DNA from: Bacillus thuringiensis
Lineage (GTDB): Bacteria; Bacillota; Bacilli; Bacillales; Bacillaceae_G
Direction of reading: 5' to 3'
Assembly: GCF_022095615.2 (NCBI RefSeq)
Contig: NZ_CP155559.1
Span: 1,919,501-1,983,500 of the forward strand
Length of the DNA: 64,000 bases
In this document: positions 43,898-52,091 of the stretch, piece by piece
Numbering within the stretch: the stretch's first letter is position 1
Layout: every line of letters begins with the position of its first letter
Notes under the pieces: model-generated
The model's database searches: none
The model's input: only the letters and a program-made list of their open reading frames with translations
What the model was told of the DNA's origin: nothing
Translations under genes and position numbers: made by a program

Positions 43898-44488
43898 GTG
43901 CAAATACTACTAATACGCCACGGAGAATCAGAAGCTGATATCTTAAACGTACATGAAGGACGAGCTGACTTTGAATTAACAGAAAAAGGAAGACGACAAG
44001 TGCAAAGGCTTGTACAGAAAGTGAAAGCAGATTTTCCGCCAGATTTCATTTGGGCAAGTACATTAAAGCGTGCTCGTGAAACTGGTGAAACGTTAGCTGA
44101 AGGAATTGGATGCCCAATTCAACTAGAAGAGGAATTAATGGAGTTTAATAACGGAGTGCAAGCAGGTTTATCTTTTGAAGAAGCAAAGAAATATCCAGAG
44201 CCAAAGTTTCTTCATGATCGTTTTGAAAACGGGGAATCATTTATTGAATTTAGAATGAGAATAGAAGGGATTTTTTCTAAAATCGTGACAGAGAATACAT
44301 ATGACCGAATTGCAATCGTTGCACACGGTGGTGTAATAAATAGTCTATTACGTGCGTTTTTCAAAATGCCAATTTCAATGGATTATTATTTTAAAATGGG
44401 AGATACCGGAATAAGTTTAATTGAAATTGATGGGGAACAAAAAACGGTACATTTCATTAATGATACGAATCATTTAGACGGGATGTAA
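43898..44488 (+). CDS. Histidine phosphatase family protein
   Basis: A 196-residue phosphoglycerate mutase-like phosphatase: LLIRHGESEAD with the acceptor His, STLKRARETGETL, and the second His in VAHGGVINSLLRAFF. GTG 43898 follows AAGGGGG. It is 6 bases before a HAD phosphatase gene, so the two probably act in one pathway or stress response. Substrate unknown. Confidence 0.88.
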   Translation: MQILLIRHGESEADILNVHEGRADFELTEKGRRQVQRLVQKVKADFPPDFIWASTLKRARETGETLAEGIGCPIQLEEELMEFNNGVQAGLSFEEAKKYPEPKFLHDRFENGESFIEFRMRIEGIFSKIVTENTYDRIAIVAHGGVINSLLRAFFKMPISMDYYFKMGDTGISLIEIDGEQKTVHFINDTNHLDGM

Positions 44489-44494
44489 AGACCT

Positions 44495-45271
44495 ATGTAC
44501 AAAGTAGTGTTTTTTGATGTCGACGGTACTCTTTTAAGCGAGATTGATAGAAGTATGCACGAAAGTACAAAAGAAGCGATACAAAGATTAATAGATAAAG
44601 GGATTCATGTAGTTGTTACAACAGGGAGACCATATAGCTTATGCTCGCAATTTAAAGAGCTGGGCATACATACAATTATTTCTGCAAATGGTGCGCATAT
44701 CAAGTGTGGAGAAACAGTTATACATAAATCGGTTCTTTCAAGTGAAATCGTTCATGATATCTCAGAGTTTGCTGAATTACATGGTCACGGCGTTTCTTAT
44801 TTTACTGAGGGTTTTACAATGAACGGAATAGCCTCAGATAATGAGCGTGTAATGCAAGCGCTTAGCGAGACGTTAAATTTAGGAGAGTACCCTGAAAAAA
44901 GCAAGGATTTGTCTGAAGAGATCTATTGTTTATGTCTGTATGCGGATGAAATAGAATCTCAAAAATTTATTGAAAAATACCCAATGCTTACATTCGACCG
45001 TTTTCATGGTTATGTCATAAATGTATTGGAAGATAATAAAGTATCGAAGCTCACCGCAATTCAAAAAGTATTGGATCACTTAAACATTTGTAAATCAGAA
45101 GCAATTGCTTTTGGTGATGGTGGAAACGATATTGAGATGTTGCGATATGTAGGATTAGGAATTGCGATGGGGAATGGCGGAGAAGAGTTAAAAACAAGAG
45201 CGGATTTCGTTACAAAGAAATCAAGTGAAGGTGGTATTTCTTTTGCTTTAAAGGAGTTTCGGATAATTTAA
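44495..45271 (+). CDS. Cof-type HAD phosphatase (YkrA-like)
   Basis: A 258-residue HAD-IIB hydrolase. Motif I is FFDVDGTLL, motif II VTTGRP, motif III the Lys of NKVSKLTAI, and motif IV FGDGGNDIEML. The family dephosphorylates sugar phosphates, flavin or nucleotide precursors; the exact substrate cannot be read from sequence. Confidence 0.9.
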   Translation: MYKVVFFDVDGTLLSEIDRSMHESTKEAIQRLIDKGIHVVVTTGRPYSLCSQFKELGIHTIISANGAHIKCGETVIHKSVLSSEIVHDISEFAELHGHGVSYFTEGFTMNGIASDNERVMQALSETLNLGEYPEKSKDLSEEIYCLCLYADEIESQKFIEKYPMLTFDRFHGYVINVLEDNKVSKLTAIQKVLDHLNICKSEAIAFGDGGNDIEMLRYVGLGIAMGNGGEELKTRADFVTKKSSEGGISFALKEFRII

Positions 45272-45293
45272 AAATAATAGCTAGTCAGTTTGA

Positions 45294-45323
45294 AAGATCC
45301 TGTTTGAATTGCAGGATTTTTTT
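45294..45323 (+). terminator. Intrinsic terminator
   Basis: AAGATCCTG/CAGGATTTT with a 9-base loop and T-run follow the HAD gene. Confidence 0.75.
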
Positions 45324-45337
45324 GTCAAACAATATTC

Positions 45338-45367
45338 TTGCAATAAAAGGAAAAATGTGAGTATAAT
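45338..45367 (+). promoter_or_regulatory. SigA promoter of the MarR gene
   Basis: TTGCAA (45338-45343) and TATAAT (45362-45367) are 18 bases apart, 52 bases before the MarR start. Confidence 0.65.
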
Positions 45368-45373
45368 AAAAAG

Positions 45374-45392
45374 TAGTTAGGTAAGCTAATTA
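45374..45392. promoter_or_regulatory. Operator-like inverted repeat, MarR gene
   Basis: TAGTTAG-GTAAG-CTAATTA lies just downstream of the -10, at the expected transcription start. Its core TTAGGTAAGCTAA recurs in reverse before the MFS gene at 46009-46021. Confidence 0.55.
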
Positions 45393-45419
45393 ATTAAAGG
45401 GAAAGGAGGGTGAAGATGA

Positions 45420-45965
45420 ATGAATTCAAAAAATGATTCGCTTCCTTTAGGGATTGGGCCGTATGCAGAGCTAATAAATAAGACGGCATCAGCGGATACG
45501 GATCCAATCGCAGCAAAACTTGGTTTGTTAATGTTATGGACATCTGATAATGTTCTTGATGCGGTTGATGTAGATTTAGCTCCGCTTGGTATATCGGAAA
45601 GTAAATTAGATTTTTTACTGTTGTTTATTTTGCGTGAAATGGAATCAAATGGGGAAGAAGTGAACATGAGTCCTTCGGATATTGCGAGTCGATTAGGGAT
45701 AACACGTGCTTCTGTCACTGGCTTATTAGATTGGATGGAAAAACGAGAGTTAATCGTAAGATTCCATCATTCTGAGGATCGAAGAAGATTAAAAGTGAAA
45801 ATTACTCCGAAAGGAAAAGAGCTAGTTACGCACTCTTTACCAACTTTTTGGTTATCTTGCGCTTCGTTAGTTGACGACTTTAATCAAGAAGAGCGTCAAA
45901 TTTTAGAGAAGCTATTAAATAAAATGCAAGTAAATATGCAGGTGAAATTAGGAGAAGGTAGGTAA
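45420..45965 (+). CDS. MarR-family transcriptional regulator
   Basis: A 181-residue winged-helix regulator. The recognition region is MSPSDIASRLGITRASVTGLLDWMEKRELI and the wing HSEDRRRLKVKITPKGKEL. It probably represses itself and the MFS exporter 190 bases downstream. ATG 45420 is used; an ATG at 45416 in another frame gives only MNEFKK. AAAGGAGGG lies about 9 bases upstream. Confidence 0.9.
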   Translation: MNSKNDSLPLGIGPYAELINKTASADTDPIAAKLGLLMLWTSDNVLDAVDVDLAPLGISESKLDFLLLFILREMESNGEEVNMSPSDIASRLGITRASVTGLLDWMEKRELIVRFHHSEDRRRLKVKITPKGKELVTHSLPTFWLSCASLVDDFNQEERQILEKLLNKMQVNMQVKLGEGR

Positions 45966-45994
45966 ATAAGTTGATTATGAGGATCAACTTATTT
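45964..45994 (+). terminator. Hairpin after the MarR gene, probable terminator
   Basis: AAATAAGTTGAT/ATCAACTTATTT with a 7-base loop overlaps the stop codon; the T-tract is short, so read-through to the MFS gene is possible. Confidence 0.6.
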
Positions 45995-46008
45995 ATTTGG
46001 GAATATAG

Positions 46009-46021
46009 TTAGCTTGCCTTA
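46009..46021. promoter_or_regulatory. Operator-like site before the MFS gene
   Basis: TTAGCTTGCCTTA matches the reverse complement of the MarR-gene site core at 11 of 13 positions, 135 bases before the MFS start. An AGTTAG/CTAACT pair flanks it. Confidence 0.5.
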
Positions 46022-46155
46022 TTATATGTTTAACTAACTTTTGGTGTAGTCATATTTTTTACGATGTAATTAAAATAAGTAGCAGTTAAAGAAATACCTT
46101 CTTGCGTACTTTAGAGGTTTTAAATTGGTAAAAATTGTAATAAGGGAGAGATATT

Positions 46156-47358
46156 ATGATGGAAATAGGAAAGGAAATAAATAGTGAAAAGAATTACACA
46201 ATAATGACCGTTGTATTATGTTGGTCGGGTATGGTAGTTATGTCTAGCTTATATGTAACAATCCCTTTAATTGCACTATTTTCAGAATTTTTTAATGTTT
46301 CACTAGCACAATCTGCAGCTACAGGCAGTATATTTTCTGTTGGCTTTGCTATAGGTTGTTTGTTATTTGGAGCAATCTCTGATAAATATGGGCGAAAAAA
46401 AGTGATCTTCATTGGATTACTTGCTCTGTCGATTATTTCGTTTTCCTTAGGGTTTGTGGATAGTATATTGTGGCTTGTTATTTTTAGGGGCTTACAGGGT
46501 ATTGCAGCAGCTACATTTTCTCCGGTAGCGTTAGCTTACGTTGTAGAAATGTTTCCAGTAGAAAAAAAGGTTACAACAATAGGATTTGTTAGTACCGGTT
46601 TTTTAGTAGCTGGAATTGTAGGTCAGGTAATAAGTACGGTTGTTAGTCAACATTTTGGATGGCATATGGTGTTCTTTCTTCTTAGCGTTGTCTATATGAT
46701 TACTGCTGTATGGGTTCATTTTTCTCTTCCGAAAGGGGGAATATCTCAATCCTATACTGATATTTTGGGACCGATTAAACAGATGGGTAAAGTCTTTACA
46801 CATAAAAGCTTAGTATTGAGCTATATGATTGCGTTTGTTTTATTGATGGCTTTTGTTAATATGTATACTGTTTTAGGGAATTATTTGAGCTCTTCTACTT
46901 ACAATTTAACTGCAGAACAAATCCTTTATTTTCGCTTAGCGGGGCTATTTGGTATGATGATGTCACCGATTGCGGGTCGTTTAACAAAGAGGTTCGAAGT
47001 AAGGAAAGTTCTTCAAGGTGGATTGTTGGTCGCTATTTTTAGTCTAAGTGCAATGGGCTTTGTTTCGTATCTGCCTCTTCTTGTCATAATGAGTGTTTGT
47101 TTTGTAATAGGTATTGCTATATCCGTTCCGTCTTTAGTTGCTCTTGTCGGCCAATTGGGAGGGAAAGCAAGGGGAATAGCAGTTTCTATCTATACCTTTA
47201 TTTTATTTTTAGGTACTAGTATAGGCCCCTTCGTTTCTATTTATCTTATGAAAATAGGAAGTTATACTCAAACATTTATTTTATTAGGAATGTTATTTTT
47301 TATTGGATTTATTGCTTCTCTATTTATTAGTAATGAACGTGTATTTGATGATATGTAG
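46156..47358 (+). CDS. MFS transporter (YnfM/AraJ-like exporter)
   Basis: A 400-residue, 12-helix major facilitator. The helix 2-3 motif A is GAISDKYGRKKVIF and the motif C region in helix 5 is GFVSTGFLVAGIVGQVIS, pointing to an exporter. The upstream MarR regulator and shared operator-like sites suggest drug- or metabolite-inducible efflux. Start follows AAGGGAG. Confidence 0.88.
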   Translation: MMEIGKEINSEKNYTIMTVVLCWSGMVVMSSLYVTIPLIALFSEFFNVSLAQSAATGSIFSVGFAIGCLLFGAISDKYGRKKVIFIGLLALSIISFSLGFVDSILWLVIFRGLQGIAAATFSPVALAYVVEMFPVEKKVTTIGFVSTGFLVAGIVGQVISTVVSQHFGWHMVFFLLSVVYMITAVWVHFSLPKGGISQSYTDILGPIKQMGKVFTHKSLVLSYMIAFVLLMAFVNMYTVLGNYLSSSTYNLTAEQILYFRLAGLFGMMMSPIAGRLTKRFEVRKVLQGGLLVAIFSLSAMGFVSYLPLLVIMSVCFVIGIAISVPSLVALVGQLGGKARGIAVSIYTFILFLGTSIGPFVSIYLMKIGSYTQTFILLGMLFFIGFIASLFISNERVFDDM

Positions 47359-47382
47359 ATTGGATAATGAATGAGTGGAAAA

Positions 47383-47844
47383 TCACTCAAATAAAGGAAT
47401 GCGAGGATCTTTCATATGCTCGCACAGTAAAATATGAATTTGTCCACGATGATGATAAAAGTGTGCAACAATTTCAAGTAACCATTCAAATCGAGAATAA
47501 GAAACACCCCAATAGGCAGTCATAACTTCTGCTAATTCTTCTTGGGAATAGGAAAGAAATGTTTTAGAGAGAAGGTTGAACCCTTCAAGCATTGTTTGTT
47601 GCATGTACGCAATTGTTTCTGGTGTATGTTCTAAATAAAAGGTACGTAACTCTTTTTCCGTACTACCATTTAAAATGAGTAAATCCGCATGGCAAATAAG
47701 AGAAAGATGTGCACACATTTCAAATACTGATCGCTTCGAGTGAATTGGTTGTATTTTTAAACTATCTTCATTATATTGGTTAAGCATTTGAATAGAAGTG
47801 TCAACAGCAATTTTTAGTTGATGTAAGGCAGATTGTACAAACAT
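47383..47844 (-). CDS. DinB-like protein
   Basis: A 153-residue helical protein with the DinB-type His positions in EMCAHLSLICHADLL and VAHFYHHRGQIHILL. Function unknown; third of its kind in the window. It converges on the MFS gene and stands alone. Confidence 0.82.
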   Translation of the reverse strand: MFVQSALHQLKIAVDTSIQMLNQYNEDSLKIQPIHSKRSVFEMCAHLSLICHADLLILNGSTEKELRTFYLEHTPETIAYMQQTMLEGFNLLSKTFLSYSQEELAEVMTAYWGVSYSRFEWLLEIVAHFYHHRGQIHILLCEHMKDPRIPLFE

Positions 47845-48015
47845 TGTAATTCGCCTCTTCTACGTATATAATAGTTTCTTAAGGGTATTATATCATACTC
47901 AAAATTCCGAAAATTCTAGTAGTTTGACTAGCATATTGAAAAGTATTATATTGTAAAAGGTCATATGAAACATGAAATAGAATGGAATGCAATTATTGAG
48001 TTAGGAGTTAGACCA

Positions 48016-49191
48016 ATGAGTTTGAAATATGGAAGAGATACAATTGTTGAAGTTAACTTAAATGCAGTAAAACATAATGTAAAAGAATTTAAAAAGCGTG
48101 TGAATGATGAAAATATTGCAATGATGGCTGCTGTAAAAGCAAATGGGTATGGCCACGGGGCAGTTGAAGTTGCGAAAGCTGCTATTGAAGCAGGAATAAA
48201 TCAGCTTGCAGTTGCATTTGTAGATGAAGCGATAGAGTTAAGAGAAGCAGGAATTAACGTGCCGATTTTAATTTTAGGTTATACATCAGTAGCAGCTGCG
48301 GAAGAAGCAATTCAATATGACGTTATGATGACTGTTTATAGAAGTGAAGATTTACAAGGTATAAATGAAATCGCAAACGGTCTTCAAAAGAAAGCGCAAA
48401 TTCAGGTGAAAATTGATACAGGAATGAGTCGTATCGGTTTACAAGAAGAAGAGGTTAAACCATTTTTAGAAAAATTAAACCGTATGGAGTATGTAGAGAT
48501 AGTAGGAATATTTACGCATTACTCTACGGCAGATGAAATTGATAAATCATATACGAATATGCAAACAAGTTTATTTGAAAAAGCTGTCAATGCAGCAAAA
48601 GAATTAGGAATTCATATTCCATATATTCATAGTTCAAATAGTGCCGGGTCAATGGAACTCAGCAATACATTTCAAAATATGGTCCGTGTAGGTATTGGGA
48701 TTTATGGAATGTATCCTTCAAAAGAGGTAGATCATTCGGTTGTTTCTTTACAGCCTGCGTTGTCATTAAAATCAAAAATAGCTCATATTAAACATGCGAA
48801 GAAGAATCGCGGTGTAAGTTATGGGAATACGTATGTAACGACTGGTGAAGAATGGATTGCAACTGTACCAATTGGCTATGCTGATGGCTATAATCGTCAG
48901 TTATCTAATAAAGGGCATGCATTAATAAACGGAGTTCGAGTACCTGTTATTGGCCGTGTTTGTATGGATCAGCTCATGTTAGACGTTTCAAAAGCGATGC
49001 CAGTACAAGTTGGAGACGAAGTAGTATTCTACGGTAAACAAGGTGAAGAGAACATCGCAGTAGAAGAAATAGCGGATATGTTAGGTACCATTAACTATGA
49101 AGTTACATGTATGTTAGACAGAAGAATTCCACGTGTTTATAAAGAAAATAATGAAACGACTGCTGTCGTAAATATATTAAGAAAAAACTGA
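48016..49191 (+). CDS. alr: Alanine racemase (second-type, Alr2/Dal2)
   Basis: A 391-residue PLP enzyme that interconverts L- and D-alanine. The PLP lysine is in MAAVKANGYGHGAVEVAK (about residue 41), the catalytic Tyr in GVSYGNTYVTTGEEWIATVPIGYADGYNRQL, and SSNSAGSME forms part of the phosphate site. The sequence fits the B. anthracis/cereus Dal2 paralogue, whereas Dal1 lies elsewhere. ATG 48016 is 8 bases after TAGGAG; an earlier ATG at 47965 lacks a site. Confidence 0.95.
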   Translation: MSLKYGRDTIVEVNLNAVKHNVKEFKKRVNDENIAMMAAVKANGYGHGAVEVAKAAIEAGINQLAVAFVDEAIELREAGINVPILILGYTSVAAAEEAIQYDVMMTVYRSEDLQGINEIANGLQKKAQIQVKIDTGMSRIGLQEEEVKPFLEKLNRMEYVEIVGIFTHYSTADEIDKSYTNMQTSLFEKAVNAAKELGIHIPYIHSSNSAGSMELSNTFQNMVRVGIGIYGMYPSKEVDHSVVSLQPALSLKSKIAHIKHAKKNRGVSYGNTYVTTGEEWIATVPIGYADGYNRQLSNKGHALINGVRVPVIGRVCMDQLMLDVSKAMPVQVGDEVVFYGKQGEENIAVEEIADMLGTINYEVTCMLDRRIPRVYKENNETTAVVNILRKN

Positions 49192-49213
49192 ATCGTTATG
49201 ATTCAGTTTTTTT
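49182..49213. terminator. Bidirectional intrinsic terminator
   Basis: AAAAAACTGAATC/GATTCAGTTTTTT with a 5-base loop lies between alr and the convergent methyltransferase gene. Confidence 0.9.
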
Positions 49214-49925
49214 ATTTTTGACAAATGAAAAAAGCTCTATTTGTACCGTGTAATTGAATGTTCTTAAAACCTACAGATTTCAACGAAGAAATTATTTCTT
49301 CATTGGAATAACAAGCTTCTTCAAAAGAAAAGTCACTTCTTGTCCAATTATTATCTATATCATGTTGAAATAGTATAAAGTTCATTTCTGCTTTTTTATT
49401 TTCGTTATCATATGTAGAATCAATCGTACATACATATTCTTCCGCTGAAATATGAAACGAAGCAATCCAATTTTCAAGAAAACTTTTCTCCATATTCATA
49501 TCAAATGCAAATGTACCTCCATCATATAATGCTAAATAAACATGTTGAAAAGTATCTTTTAGCTCATCTAATTGCAGTATATGATTTAAACTATCACCGG
49601 CTGAGATGACATAGTGGAAAGGCTCATCTACTTTGAAAAAACGTGCATCGTCGACGATAAAGGACGCATCTGGTGCATTGTGAAGTGCATGTTCAATCAT
49701 TTGAGCAGAACCGTCTATACCAGTTACTACAAAATTATGATCAAGTAGTTTCCTAGTAAGATGACCAGTACCGCAGCAAAGGTCTAATATACGAGAGTGG
49801 GGAAGTGCATCTTGTAAAACGAGTTTATGATAGGCTGGATAGGAGTGTTCAGCAAAATGTCCCCAATGTTTATTATAAATGTCTGCAAAAATATCATAAT
49901 TAGAATAAATTGGTTTTTTACACAT
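49212..49925 (-). CDS. Class I SAM-dependent methyltransferase
   Basis: A 237-residue methyltransferase with the SAM-binding loop ILDLCCGTGHLTRKLL near residue 46, VTGIDGSAQMIEHA, DDARFF, and VISAGDSLNHI. The FAFDMNM segment after it is usual in small-molecule methyltransferases. Substrate unknown. Its first 8 bases overlap the end of the double-GNAT gene, so it is the last gene of a three-gene operon. Confidence 0.85.
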   Translation of the reverse strand: MCKKPIYSNYDIFADIYNKHWGHFAEHSYPAYHKLVLQDALPHSRILDLCCGTGHLTRKLLDHNFVVTGIDGSAQMIEHALHNAPDASFIVDDARFFKVDEPFHYVISAGDSLNHILQLDELKDTFQHVYLALYDGGTFAFDMNMEKSFLENWIASFHISAEEYVCTIDSTYDNENKKAEMNFILFQHDIDNNWTRSDFSFEEACYSNEEIISSLKSVGFKNIQLHGTNRAFFICQK

Positions 49926-50805
49926 ATGTATTCACCTCGAAATTCATTACATTATAATAGTCATGCTTCGTTTTAATTTCAAAACCACATTGTGTATATA
50001 GTTTTAAAGCATTGTTATTTTTTGTTTCAACGTCTAATTCAATTGTTGAAACTCCTTCTGTAATAAGGGTGTGTACCATGTACCTAAGAATATCTTGGCC
50101 GTATCCTTTACCTTGATAAGAAGGATGAACTGCGAATCCTGATAGAGTAGTAGATTGCTCTTGCTCAGAAACTGTAATCGTTCCTATCACTTTTTCCTCG
50201 ATACGAGCACTATAAACTTGATGAGAAGATGAATTCATCATCTTTTGTAACCATGTAGTGGTATTTTCTACTGAATCTCCAAAAGCTTTACTGGAAATTT
50301 CAATAAGATCAAGAAATGATTCTGAAGATGCAAGAGTAAGGTGTATAGTATTCTGTGCTGTTTTTTGAACTTCTTTTGCTTTGAACTCCATACTATATTC
50401 ACTATATAAATAGGGTAACTCCATATGTTTTGCAAATTCTTTCCCAGAAGTAGAATCCCCATTCATAATAATAAGCGCTTCATCTGCCGCTCTTATTCGT
50501 ATTTCTTTCATTGCGGTTTGTAAAAGAGTCGTGCCTATATGTTGTTTCCTATAGTTTGGATGAACAAACCCCATTAACTCCAATTTTGTTGGTCTTTCAA
50601 AGTCATACATACTTAATGCACCGATTAATTGAGTATCGTCATAAAATAGAAAATCATTTATCTCTTCTTTGTTACGAGTAGTTAAAAAGTTTACATGTAA
50701 ATCTGACGAATAATCAATTTGATCGTGTTGTCCGCATATATGAGCTAAATTTTTCATGTGCTGAATTTCGTTTACTGTTAAAGATTTCTTTTGTTCAATA
50801 TTCAT
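49918..50805 (-). CDS. Double-GNAT-domain acetyltransferase
   Basis: A 295-residue protein with two GNAT folds. The first acetyl-CoA loop is HPNYRKQHIGTTLLQTAMKE (about residues 95-115) and the second HPSYQGKGYGQDILRYMVHTL (about 240-260), followed by NNALKLYTQCGFEI. Tandem GNATs include mycothiol synthase and antibiotic acetyltransferases. ATG 50805 lies 5 bases after GAGGGGTT. Middle gene of an operon with the APH-like and methyltransferase genes. Confidence 0.82.
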   Translation of the reverse strand: MNIEQKKSLTVNEIQHMKNLAHICGQHDQIDYSSDLHVNFLTTRNKEEINDFLFYDDTQLIGALSMYDFERPTKLELMGFVHPNYRKQHIGTTLLQTAMKEIRIRAADEALIIMNGDSTSGKEFAKHMELPYLYSEYSMEFKAKEVQKTAQNTIHLTLASSESFLDLIEISSKAFGDSVENTTTWLQKMMNSSSHQVYSARIEEKVIGTITVSEQEQSTTLSGFAVHPSYQGKGYGQDILRYMVHTLITEGVSTIELDVETKNNNALKLYTQCGFEIKTKHDYYNVMNFEVNTYV

Positions 50806-50828
50806 TTCATAACCCCTCACATTCTTAT

Positions 50829-51707
50829 TTAAAAATAGGATGGATGACTTAGCCACTTTTGTAACTCCACACTGCCTTGAACAGATAATAATCGGTACAA
50901 ATATCGATAGGGGGGCCTACATTCTTCAAGATGAGGAATAGGCATAATAGTTTCGTAACCTTGTTTAAAAGCATGAGCCTCTTTTTCTGTAAATACATAT
51001 TCTAAGCCGATAAAATCAAATTCCCGAGGAGCAACTGCATAGGCTTCTGTATCTACTAAGCCCGTAATAGTTGCGCCATCTGATAAAAACTGAGTAGGGT
51101 CCATATCAATTAAAATGAGCGTAGATTCCCTTGGTGTTGGCAAGGAAGAAAGCTGTGACTCAAAAGTAGGAAATGCGTTACGGATGCTCGCATTATCGGA
51201 ATAAAACCTATTTACAAGTTCTTTACTGACTTTTAATATGTGAGACTTAAATTTTTCTAGTGGAACTTGGAAAGTACTTGATGGGTTTCCGATAAACTCT
51301 GCTTGAAACGAATGAATTTCTGCTAGTCCTTTTCCAAGGCAGAATAAAATGGAATCAGATTGTCCGATAAAAGAGTGAATTGTGTTACCTATTAACTTTT
51401 CGGCTACAACGAATTCACGGCCATTTAAAATATGTTTTTCTAATATTGTTGGTATGGGTAGATTAGTACGTTCTTGCAGCAATGTATGTACAGTTTCTAA
51501 ATGATGGACGCTCCTTGGATCAATTCCAAAAAGGTTTTTGCATCCCCACCAAAAATCATTGTTTGGTTCTTCAGTCATTTTTGAGGAACGAACGATAACC
51601 TCTTCAGCTACTGTTTTAACAAGAAACACATCGCTTGCATGGTCTTCATAACCTGGATGTAAAGTTTGAACAGATAAAATAGGTGAAGTGAATAGTTGTT
51701 GTAGCAC
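50829..51707 (-). CDS. Aminoglycoside phosphotransferase-fold protein, altered catalytic loop
   Basis: A 292-residue APH/choline-kinase-like protein. The catalytic HGDxxxxN loop reads LIDMDPTQ here: Asp201 is kept, but His is Leu and Asn is Gln. The metal-binding Asp219 (GLVDTEAYAVAP) is kept. The N-lobe Lys/Glu pair is not obvious. Kinase activity is therefore uncertain. It heads the operon with a double GNAT and a methyltransferase, a set reminiscent of small-molecule modification enzymes. Confidence 0.75.
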   Translation of the reverse strand: MLQQLFTSPILSVQTLHPGYEDHASDVFLVKTVAEEVIVRSSKMTEEPNNDFWWGCKNLFGIDPRSVHHLETVHTLLQERTNLPIPTILEKHILNGREFVVAEKLIGNTIHSFIGQSDSILFCLGKGLAEIHSFQAEFIGNPSSTFQVPLEKFKSHILKVSKELVNRFYSDNASIRNAFPTFESQLSSLPTPRESTLILIDMDPTQFLSDGATITGLVDTEAYAVAPREFDFIGLEYVFTEKEAHAFKQGYETIMPIPHLEECRPPYRYLYRLLSVQGSVELQKWLSHPSYF

Positions 51708-52091
51708 GAAGGTACTCCTTTATTCTATAAATTCTATAAATTCATTATATAACAGAATATGTTCCAAGTGGATAATGATGAGGACAACATAGAACTTAAA
51801 TAAATCTATTGTGAGAAATTGATGTGGAAATTATATTTTTCTAGTTTTGTATGAATTATCAAAATAATGTTTTTGATGATACACCTGTAAAAATGCCTGA
51901 ATGTAAATCTTGTATTTTTCAGTAAATGAAGAGTTTAGCGTACTTTTATGAGGATTATAATGTAGGTTTTGAAAAATATTTCTCAATAATAAAATGAAGA
52001 GAAATATATGAAGAAGTAGAATAGATTCCTTTATAATAGTTTTAAATTAATTAATATAATTAATTATTAATTATATTAGATAGGAGAGAAT
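51708..52091. other. AT-rich intergenic region
   Basis: A 384-base stretch between divergent genes. It ends in palindromic TTAATTAATATAATTAATTA-type runs before the glycosyltransferase. A 24-codon frame at 51851-51925 (MNYQNNVFDDTPVKMPECK...) has no ribosome site and may be chance. No other feature is visible. Confidence 0.5.

Noticed and set aside
45416..45436. Leader peptide MNEFKK before the MarR gene
   Set aside because: It only overlaps the real start by four bases in another frame; the single ribosome site serves ATG 45420 equally well.
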